This document shows positions 6,829 through 11,807 of a stretch of DNA of 11,807 nucleotides, piece by piece (the stretch's first letter is position 1; every line of letters starts with the position of its first letter). The stretch is from the NCBI GenBank assembly GCA_023393715.1, contig JAEXCD010000014.1, positions 1-11,807 of the forward strand. The letters are read 5' to 3'. The notes beneath the pieces are model-generated. The model saw only the letters and a program-made list of their open reading frames with translations, was not told where the DNA came from and did not search any database. Origin of the DNA: Bacillota bacterium (GTDB taxonomy: Bacteria > Bacillota > Clostridia > Tissierellales > Peptoniphilaceae). The position numbers were made by a program, and so were the translations under genes.

Positions 6829-7873
6829 CTCCTTCGACCTCTCCTTTTCGCATAATATGGATATTGTCGGGAATGATCCGCACGCCGACCTCTTCGCCTA
6901 CCTCGTGTCCCACCGTAGAATGCGCGAGGTAGCACTCCTCGCCGATTTGAATCCGCATCTCATAGTGAACGCCCATGAACAGATTGGACAGAACCGTCCC
7001 CTGGAGCATCCCCTCTTCCTTCGGAACGATTTCGACATCCTCCGGCCGAATGACGACGTCGACCGCCTCCTCCGGGTAAAAATCGACGTCGACGCAGACA
7101 AAACGATGCTTCGAAAACGTCACGTCGCGATCCTTATGCATAATACCTTCCAGAATATTGGATTCGCCGATAAAATCTGCGACAAAGCTGTTGATCGGCT
7201 CGTTGTAAATATCGATCGGCGTGCCAATCTGCTGGATCACGCCTTCGTTCATGACGACAATCCGGTCGCTCATCGTCAGCGCCTCTTCCTGGTCGTGCGT
7301 CACGAAGACGAACGTGATGCCCACCTCTCGCTGGATGCGCTTCAGCTCCACCTGCATGTCCTTGCGCAGCTTGAGATCCAACGCCCCCAACGGCTCGTCC
7401 AAAAGCAGCACCTCGGGTTCATTGACCAGTGCCCGGGCAATCGCCACGCGCTGCTGCTGGCCGCCCGACAACGCGTCCACCGATCGCCTTTCGTATCCCC
7501 GGAGCCCCACCAGACGCAGCATTTCACTGACCTTGGTTCGGATCTCTTCTTCCTTCAGCTTTTTGATGCGCAGGCCAAAGGCGATGTTTTCGTACACGTT
7601 GAGATGCGGGAAGAGCGAATACTTTTGAAACACCGTATTGACCGGCCGAAGGTGCGGCGGAAGCTTGGTGATGTCTTCTCCGCTGAATAATACGCGCCCG
7701 CTGTCCGGCATCTCAAATCCACCCAAAATGCGCAGCGTCGTCGTCTTGCCGCAGCCCGACGGACCGAGCAGCGTCAGAAACTCATCCTCCTCGATGTCTA
7801 AATTGATGTGATCCAGAACCGTTTCGCCATCAAATTGCTTAAAAACATCGATCAATTCTATTTGCTTTGTCAT
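6815..7873 (-). CDS. potA: Spermidine/putrescine ABC transporter ATP-binding protein PotA
   Basis: This 352-residue ATPase powers polyamine import from the cytoplasmic side of the PotBC channel. All nucleotide-binding motifs are intact: Walker A GPSGCGKTT (37-45), the Q-loop glutamine at 83 in FQKYSLFPH, signature LSGGQQQRVAIARA (135-148), Walker B VLLLDEP (155-161) and the H-loop histidine at 193 in VTHDQEEAL. Residues from about 240 to 342 form the C-terminal TOBE-type regulatory region, including VIRPEDVEI (274-282), as in other PotA/MalK-like ATPases. AAGGAG lies six bases before the ATG. The gene begins 10 bp after the regulator gene and overlaps potB by 14 bp. Confidence 0.97.
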   Translation of the reverse strand: MTKQIELIDVFKQFDGETVLDHINLDIEEDEFLTLLGPSGCGKTTTLRILGGFEMPDSGRVLFSGEDITKLPPHLRPVNTVFQKYSLFPHLNVYENIAFGLRIKKLKEEEIRTKVSEMLRLVGLRGYERRSVDALSGGQQQRVAIARALVNEPEVLLLDEPLGALDLKLRKDMQVELKRIQREVGITFVFVTHDQEEALTMSDRIVVMNEGVIQQIGTPIDIYNEPINSFVADFIGESNILEGIMHKDRDVTFSKHRFVCVDVDFYPEEAVDVVIRPEDVEIVPKEEGMLQGTVLSNLFMGVHYEMRIQIGEECYLAHSTVGHEVGEEVGVRIIPDNIHIMRKGEVEGDEEL

Positions 7874-7883
7874 CTCGTTCTCC

Positions 7884-8423
7884 TTAAAAAGACGGCGGCG
7901 TCACAACCCACAGCACCCGGGCGTCGGTATCGCCCGGATTTTCCAGTAAAAAGGCTCGATCGGCATCAAAATAAAAGCTGTCCGTCGGTTTCAGCTCATA
8001 CCGCTCGCCGCCGTATTGCAGCGTCGGCCGCCCCGCCAACACGTACCCGAAGGACTCTCCCTCGAACGGATCGTACTCTTTGGAACGCCCACCCGGCGCA
8101 AGCTCGAGCAAAACGGGTTCCATGGCGTGCTTCTGCGCGGTTGCGACGATCCATCTCATCTCCATGCCCCATTGCTCGTACACGCCGGAGAACGCCTCCT
8201 CGTGATGAAAAACGACGGGATCGGTATTCTCTTCGACAAAGAAGTCCGCCATCGTCGTTCCAAGCGCTCCCACGATATTCTCCAGCGTATCGACCGAGGG
8301 CGACGCATTGTCATGCTCCAGCTGCGAGATAAATCCTTTTGTCAGATCCGATCGCTCCGCCAGCTCCTCCTGCGTCAACCCCATTCGGAGCCGCAAATTT
8401 TTTATTTTTTCCCCAATTTGCAC
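7884..8423 (-). CDS. XRE-family transcriptional regulator with C-terminal cupin domain
   Basis: This 179-residue protein has an N-terminal helix-turn-helix of the XRE (Cro/C1) type at about residues 7-61, including LTQEELAERSDLTKGFISQLE, here covering 16-36 (GLTQEELAERS then LTKGFISQLE). A cupin small-molecule-binding domain follows at about 103-177. The layout and length match PuuR of Escherichia coli, a repressor of putrescine genes, and regulators often found at the head of pot operons in Bacillota. It probably senses a polyamine or related metabolite and controls its own operon. The start codon is GTG (8421-8423) with GAGGAG six bases upstream; no in-frame ATG is available in the helix-turn-helix lead-in. 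It is the first gene of the operon, 10 bp before potA. Confidence 0.92.
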   Translation of the reverse strand: MQIGEKIKNLRLRMGLTQEELAERSDLTKGFISQLEHDNASPSVDTLENIVGALGTTMADFFVEENTDPVVFHHEEAFSGVYEQWGMEMRWIVATAQKHAMEPVLLELAPGGRSKEYDPFEGESFGYVLAGRPTLQYGGERYELKPTDSFYFDADRAFLLENPGDTDARVLWVVTPPSF

Positions 8424-8438
8424 GATTTTCTCCTCTTC

Positions 8439-8516
8439 CTATCGATATTCGGTCCGTGCGGCAGCCGTCCGAAACGCCTCCGCTTTCCCCATCGCCTCCG
8501 CCGGCGATCGCCGCAT
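8439..8516 (-). CDS. Possible 25-residue upstream ORF in the regulator leader
   Basis: The leader of the regulator contains an ATG (8514-8516) opening a 25-codon frame, MRRSPAEAMGKAEAF and ten more residues, ending in TAG at 8439-8441, 15 bp before the GTG start. It has no Shine-Dalgarno sequence. It is in the same frame as the regulator, so it could be a vestige of an N-terminal extension rather than a real gene. A TATACT box six bases before the ATG would allow a leaderless transcript. Expression is uncertain. Confidence 0.2.
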   Translation of the reverse strand: MRRSPAEAMGKAEAFRTAAARTEYR

Positions 8517-8518
8517 TT

Positions 8519-8534
8519 GTTTAGTATATTAAAC
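8519..8534. promoter_or_regulatory. Palindromic operator candidate
   Basis: GTTTAATATACTAAAC (minus strand) is a 16-bp palindrome in which only one base pair fails to match. It lies immediately after the predicted transcription start, the usual place for a repressor site. The octamer TAGTATAT also occurs twice on the plus strand, at 8522-8529 and 8543-8550, 21 bp or two helical turns apart; the second copy covers the -10 box. The XRE/cupin regulator encoded next door is the obvious candidate to bind, which is an inference. Confidence 0.45.
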
Positions 8535-8543
8535 CTTTCGAAT

Positions 8544-8571
8544 AGTATATCATCCCTTCTGAAAAGAACAA
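8544..8571 (-). promoter_or_regulatory. Extended -10 promoter of the regulator-pot operon
   Basis: On the minus strand the extended -10 element TGATATACT (8544-8552) follows a weak -35 TTGTTC (8566-8571) after 16 bp. The predicted start of transcription is near 8537, giving a leader of about 114 bases. It lies downstream of the thiI terminator, so the pot operon should be transcribed independently. Confidence 0.6.
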
Positions 8572-8585
8572 GCTTTTCTTGCACG

Positions 8586-8620
8586 CAAAAAAGAACTCCG
8601 GACGCCTGCTCCGGAATTCT
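8586..8620 (-). terminator. Rho-independent terminator of the desulfurase-thiI operon
   Basis: AGAACTCCGGA (8592-8602) and TCCGGAATTCT (8610-8620) pair over 11 positions with one mismatch around a 7-base loop. On the minus strand the stem is followed by a run of six T residues (8587-8592). It lies about 115 bp after the thiI stop and just before the pot operon promoter, separating the two transcripts. Confidence 0.85.
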
Positions 8621-8667
8621 CTTTCCTGATACACTTCTATATTCTATATCTCTGTATTTCGCGATGC

Positions 8668-8754
8668 GGCTTCTCTGTTCTCCGGCGAGGACGCTTCAGT
8701 GTGACGAAGAGAACGCCTCGACGGTAAGGCTTCTCTATTCGCCGACGAGGACGC
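8668..8754. repeat. Imperfect direct repeat of the thiI 3' end
   Basis: The 27 bp at 8728-8754, covering the last codons and stop of thiI, recur at 8668-8694 with 24 of 27 identical bases, exactly 60 bp downstream. In the copy the stop TAG is CAG, and the encoded VLVGE reads VLAGE. This looks like a small tandem duplication after the gene. Confidence 0.7.
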
Positions 8755-9931
8755 GCTCGACTCCGGCTAATGCACGCGCGACCAGCTCGTCCACCTCCAG
8801 ATGTGTTTCCTCCAGCAGAATATCGGAGAGTCGCGGCTTCGTGTTGGGCCGATCCGGCGCGAATACGGAGCAGCAATCATCGTACGGTTCGATTGAAATC
8901 TCATAGGTTTCAATCTCGCGCGCAATCTCGATGATGTCGTTTTTATCTGTGGCGATCAGCGGGCGCAAAATCGGACGCGTTGCCGCGTCATTGACGACGC
9001 TGATGCCCTGAATGGTCTGAGACGCGACCTGTCCGAGGCTCTCGCCCGTGATCATCGCGTCGTATTCGTACTGCGCGCACAGCGCATCGGCGATGCGCAT
9101 CATCATGCGGCGCGAAAGAATCGTGGTATTTCTCGGCTTGCAGTTCTGGTGAATCGCAGTGTAAATTTCCAGCAGATTGACCATGTATACCGCCATCGGC
9201 CCGACATAACGGCTCATCTGCTCCGCAAGCTGCAGCGCCTTCTGCTGCGCGCGCTCGCTCGTGAACGGATACGAATGAAAATGCACGCAGCCGAGCTCGA
9301 CGCCCCGCCGCGCCATCTGGAAGCCCGCGACCGGCGAATCAATGCCTCCGGACAGCAGCACCAGCCCGCGGCCGCCCGAGCCCATCGGCAGCCCGCCCAT
9401 GCCGGGCAGACGATCGATGTACAGGAAGCAGTCGTCACGCACATCGACGTAGAGCGTGAGCTCCGGATGATGCACATCGACCGTTAATTGCGGATACTCC
9501 GCCAATAACGCCGCTCCGATCTGTGCCGAGAGCTGCGGCGAATCCAGCGGGAAGCTCTTGTCGCTTCGTTTCCCGCGCACCTTAAAACGCACGCTTTGCT
9601 TTTCCGGCGCCGCCTCCTTCAGTGCTCTGAGCTTGCGGTTCATCAGCCATACCGCCGCCTCCCGAATCGCCGCAAGGTCTTTTTTTACCCGAATCGCCGG
9701 CGTTACGTATACCAGACCGAACACCTTCTGTACCGCCCGGCACACCGGCTCCAGCTCCTCCTCCGAAACGGAAAGGTAGTACTTTCCCTGCTGCATGAAC
9801 TTGCGCCCAATCGCAAAGCCCTCCGTTACCTTATCGATCTGCCGTCTGGCCTTTTCCACAAAGCGCTGACGGTTTTTCCCCTTCAGAATCAGCTCGCCAT
9901 AGCTGATCGCAACAACCCAATCCCGACTCAT
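8735..9931 (-). CDS. thiI: tRNA 4-thiouridine synthase / sulfurtransferase ThiI
   Basis: ThiI activates uridine 8 of tRNA with ATP and inserts sulfur received as persulfide; in some bacteria it also serves thiazole synthesis for thiamine. This 398-residue protein has the N-terminal ferredoxin-like and THUMP region (to about 165) that binds tRNA, then the PP-loop ATPase domain with SGGIDSP at 194-200. The conserved DDCCSVFAPDRPNTKP (351-366) carries the cysteines in the region of the catalytic Cys344 of Escherichia coli. It stops near residue 398 without the C-terminal rhodanese domain, the short form usual in Bacillota, which depends on a dedicated cysteine desulfurase. That partner gene ends 3 bp upstream. 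AAGGAG lies 10 bases before the ATG, inside the end of the desulfurase gene. The operon terminator follows at 8586-8620. Confidence 0.96.
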   Translation of the reverse strand: MSRDWVVAISYGELILKGKNRQRFVEKARRQIDKVTEGFAIGRKFMQQGKYYLSVSEEELEPVCRAVQKVFGLVYVTPAIRVKKDLAAIREAAVWLMNRKLRALKEAAPEKQSVRFKVRGKRSDKSFPLDSPQLSAQIGAALLAEYPQLTVDVHHPELTLYVDVRDDCFLYIDRLPGMGGLPMGSGGRGLVLLSGGIDSPVAGFQMARRGVELGCVHFHSYPFTSERAQQKALQLAEQMSRYVGPMAVYMVNLLEIYTAIHQNCKPRNTTILSRRMMMRIADALCAQYEYDAMITGESLGQVASQTIQGISVVNDAATRPILRPLIATDKNDIIEIAREIETYEISIEPYDDCCSVFAPDRPNTKPRLSDILLEETHLEVDELVARALAGVERVLVGE

Positions 9932-9934
9932 CCG

Positions 9935-11068
9935 TTACCGTACTCCTTTTCCAATAATGCTCCGAATCCGCGCCACCGACCGGTCAAACGCATCCAGGAA
10001 CCGCACCATCTCCTCCCGCGTCGTGTCCGTGTGGAAGGAAAGACGGATACAGCCGTCCCGAAATTCCTTCGGAATCGAGACTGCCTGCAGCACATGGCTC
10101 GGCGCGCCGCCGGTACAGGCAGAGCCTGTCGAAACATAAATATTCTCCTGTTCGAGATAATGCAACAGGATTTCCGCCTTAATCTCCCGCACACCGATGT
10201 TCAAAATATAAGGGCTGCACGCCTCCGAAGGACTGTTGATGCGAACGCCCTCCCGTTCGGCCAGCTTTCCTCTCATAAAATCGCACAGCTGCGCTACTTC
10301 ATTTTTTTCATCCAGCATCAGCTCCAACGCCTTCGCCATGCCACAGGCGAACGCGACGTTTTCGGTACCCGGCCGGAGGCCCCGTTCCTGACCGCCGCCC
10401 ACGAGCAGCGGCGGAAGCGAAACGCCCTCCCGAACATACAGCAGGCCGATCCCCTTCGGCGCATGAATCTTGTGCCCGCTCGCCGTGTAAAAATCGATCG
10501 GCTCCTGATCGAGCCGGAGCGGCAGCTTCCCGAATCCCTGAACGCCATCGACTAAAAAACGTGCCCGCTGCTGGTTTTGCCGGAGGATTTGGCCGATTTC
10601 GCGAATCGGCTGCACCGTACCCAGCTCATTGTTGACGTGCATAACGCAGACCAGCGCCGTATCGCGATCCACCCGAGCCGCCACATCCGACGGCGCGACC
10701 CGTCCTGCGCCGTCCACCGGCAGCCAACGCACCTCCACGCTCTCCTGTTCCAGCACCCTTGCCAGCTCGAAAATCGAGCTGTGCTCGATCGGCGATACCA
10801 CGATATTCGGGCGCTTCCTGCCACGAAGCATTCCCCGAATTACGGTGTTGTTCGATTCGGTCGCACAGGACGTGAAAATCAGCGTCTTTGGCTTTACCCC
10901 ATAACGAGCGGCGATCCGTGCGCGCGCATCCTCAAGGCGCCGCTCCGCGGCCAGCCCCTTTCGGTGCAGGGAACTCGGATTTCCCCAATCCTCGCGCAAG
11001 ACTTCATCGACAACCGCCCGAACCTCTGCGCGAGGCGCCGTCGTCGCCGCATTATCAAAATAGATCAT
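9935..11068 (-). CDS. iscS: Cysteine desulfurase, class I (NifS/IscS family)
   Basis: This PLP enzyme removes sulfur from L-cysteine and passes it on as a persulfide. In this 377-residue protein the PLP-binding lysine is K200 in TASGHKIHAPKG, the conserved histidine is H96 in EHSS, and the catalytic cysteine is C318 in STGSACTGG, whose form marks class I rather than SufS-like class II. DGVQGFGK (174-181) carries the usual cofactor-binding Asp and Gln. The start is the ATG at 11066-11068 (MIYFDNAATT), the canonical NifS beginning, with GGAGGG six bases before; the frame stays open further upstream to about 11458, but that stretch is antisense to the next gene. The gene is followed by thiI after 3 bp. 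In Bacillus subtilis the analogous pair is NifZ and ThiI, which together make 4-thiouridine, so this copy is more likely a dedicated ThiI partner than a general Fe-S cluster enzyme. Confidence 0.95.
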   Translation of the reverse strand: MIYFDNAATTAPRAEVRAVVDEVLREDWGNPSSLHRKGLAAERRLEDARARIAARYGVKPKTLIFTSCATESNNTVIRGMLRGRKRPNIVVSPIEHSSIFELARVLEQESVEVRWLPVDGAGRVAPSDVAARVDRDTALVCVMHVNNELGTVQPIREIGQILRQNQQRARFLVDGVQGFGKLPLRLDQEPIDFYTASGHKIHAPKGIGLLYVREGVSLPPLLVGGGQERGLRPGTENVAFACGMAKALELMLDEKNEVAQLCDFMRGKLAEREGVRINSPSEACSPYILNIGVREIKAEILLHYLEQENIYVSTGSACTGGAPSHVLQAVSIPKEFRDGCIRLSFHTDTTREEMVRFLDAFDRSVARIRSIIGKGVR

Positions 11069-11135
11069 CGCTCCCTCCTCACTACTTGGAAATTTATTGT
11101 ATACTGATCGTAACCATTCTACCACAGGAGCCGCT
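11069..11135. promoter_or_regulatory. Divergent intergenic region between desulfurase and exonuclease genes
   Basis: These 67 bp separate two divergent genes and must hold both promoters unless one lies within a gene. A plus-strand TATACT occurs at 11100-11105, and the overlapping minus-strand sequence reads TATACAAT, so the two -10 elements may overlap. I found no convincing -35 for either. Confidence 0.35.
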
Positions 11136-11807
11136 ATGAAGATGATCGAACACACGCAGACGATACCCAAAACGGAGCTTCCCTGCGGCGATATCGCCTT
11201 AGATATCGAAACCGAAGGGCTGACCCGAGACCGCGATGCCGTTTTTCTCGTCGGCGTCCTTCTCGGCGGAGAGGAATTCGACACGCTGACGCAGTGGATT
11301 TTGCCCGCACCCGAGCCGGCAGCCGAAAGAGAGCTGCTCGAGTGCGTTGCCGCCCGTATCGCAGGGCATTCGCTGTTAACATTTAACGGCGAGGCCTTCG
11401 ATCTGCCCTTCCTCGCGCACCGCGCGCAGAAGCGAGGCGTTCTCTGGCCTGAAATCATCTCCCGCGATCTCTATGCACAGCTGCGCCGGATCAGAAAATT
11501 TCTGGCACTGCCCAATCTCAAGCTCAAAACGGTGGAGCACGAATTGGGCATTTCCCGAAAGGATGAATTGTCCGGGGCGCAGGTCGCACAGCTCTACCGG
11601 CACGCCGACCGGCCCGATATTCTGGAAAAGCTTCTGCTGCACAATCGCGAGGATGTTCTCTATACCGCGCGTTTGCTCGCCTATTTCGAACGGGTGGAGG
11701 CCGACATGAGCTTTTCTCATGAACGGAACGGCGACGAGCTGCACTTCCGGCTCATTCGTTACGACGGGCGAAAGGATTTTGCCTATCTGACCTTTCAAAT
11801 CCGCAGT
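11136..11807 (+). CDS. RNase H-fold 3'-5' exonuclease-like protein, YprB family (partial, 3' end outside window)
   Basis: The first 224 codons are present and the frame is open to the window edge. The protein belongs to the DEDD exonuclease superfamily: motif I is IALDIETEGL (20-29) with acidic residues D23 and E25, motif II is TFNGEAFDLPFL (82-93) with D89, and motif III is HNREDVLYTARLL (169-181) with D173. The segment LKLKTVEHELGI (128-139) between motifs II and III is typical of the YprB / RNase_H_2 family of Bacillota. YprB itself is uncharacterised as far as I know; a nucleic-acid-processing role is inferred from the motifs. AGGAG lies six bases before the ATG at 11136. The start is in a short region divergent from the desulfurase gene. 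The C-terminal part, which in many YprB proteins carries TPR-like repeats, cannot be seen. Confidence 0.88.
   Translation, partial: MKMIEHTQTIPKTELPCGDIALDIETEGLTRDRDAVFLVGVLLGGEEFDTLTQWILPAPEPAAERELLECVAARIAGHSLLTFNGEAFDLPFLAHRAQKRGVLWPEIISRDLYAQLRRIRKFLALPNLKLKTVEHELGISRKDELSGAQVAQLYRHADRPDILEKLLLHNREDVLYTARLLAYFERVEADMSFSHERNGDELHFRLIRYDGRKDFAYLTFQIRS

Noticed and set aside
6857..7690. A 277-codon plus-strand frame opposite potA
   Set aside because: It is antisense to an intact, motif-complete potA and shows no independent coding evidence.
8503..8514. The GGCGATCGCC palindrome as a repeat element or hairpin
   Set aside because: It contains the HIP1 octamer but occurs as a single conspicuous copy in a G+C-rich leader; nothing else suggests a cyanobacterial origin or a regulated hairpin.
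11069..11458. An N-terminal extension of the cysteine desulfurase from an upstream ATG
   Set aside because: The canonical NifS start MIYFDNAATT at 11068 has a good ribosome site, and the extension is antisense to the exonuclease gene.

Overview
The window looks like a piece of a Bacillota (Firmicutes) chromosome, most likely a high-G+C member of the Clostridia or a relative. The reasons are strong AGGAGG-type ribosome binding sites, a lipoprotein PotD, an XRE/cupin regulator heading a potABCD operon, and a ThiI without a rhodanese domain paired with a class I cysteine desulfurase, as in Bacillus. The placement is an inference from gene content; there is no rRNA or other direct marker.

Layout, left to right. 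Positions 1-1260 are A+T-rich (lines counted by eye run about 23-33% G+C) and hold a two-gene minus-strand cassette with its own sigma-A-type promoter. It encodes a secreted 223-residue protein with a Gly/Ala-rich hydrophobic core, followed 10 bp later by a 115-residue multipass membrane protein. Neither is recognised, but the arrangement resembles a bacteriocin/toxin plus immunity pair and looks acquired. Positions 1261-1714 hold no recognisable gene. They contain a strong plus-strand terminator with no obvious gene in front of it and may be debris at the island junction.

From 1715 to 8423 lies a tight minus-strand operon, with base composition near 57% G+C in the line counted. Reading in the direction of transcription it encodes an XRE/cupin regulator (GTG start), PotA, PotB, PotC and PotD (a complete spermidine/putrescine-type ABC importer), an unrecognised membrane protein with a repetitive hydrophilic N-terminus, and an NSS-family sodium-dependent transporter. 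The pot genes overlap by 14, 8 and 4 bp. An extended -10 promoter lies upstream of the regulator, and a 16-bp imperfect palindrome sits just downstream of the predicted start of transcription, which suggests autoregulation. The pot genes import polyamine powered by ATP, the regulator probably senses a small molecule through its cupin domain, and the last two genes may add a second, sodium-driven uptake route.

Positions 8586-9931 and 9935-11068 hold a second minus-strand operon, cysteine desulfurase then thiI, ending in a clear rho-independent terminator. Together the two proteins can supply and transfer sulfur for 4-thiouridine in tRNA and possibly for thiamine. An imperfect copy of the thiI 3' end follows the gene exactly 60 bp downstream. 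A divergent plus-strand gene for a YprB-like RNase H-fold exonuclease starts at 11136 and runs off the right edge. I saw no tRNA, rRNA, CRISPR array or intact insertion sequence.
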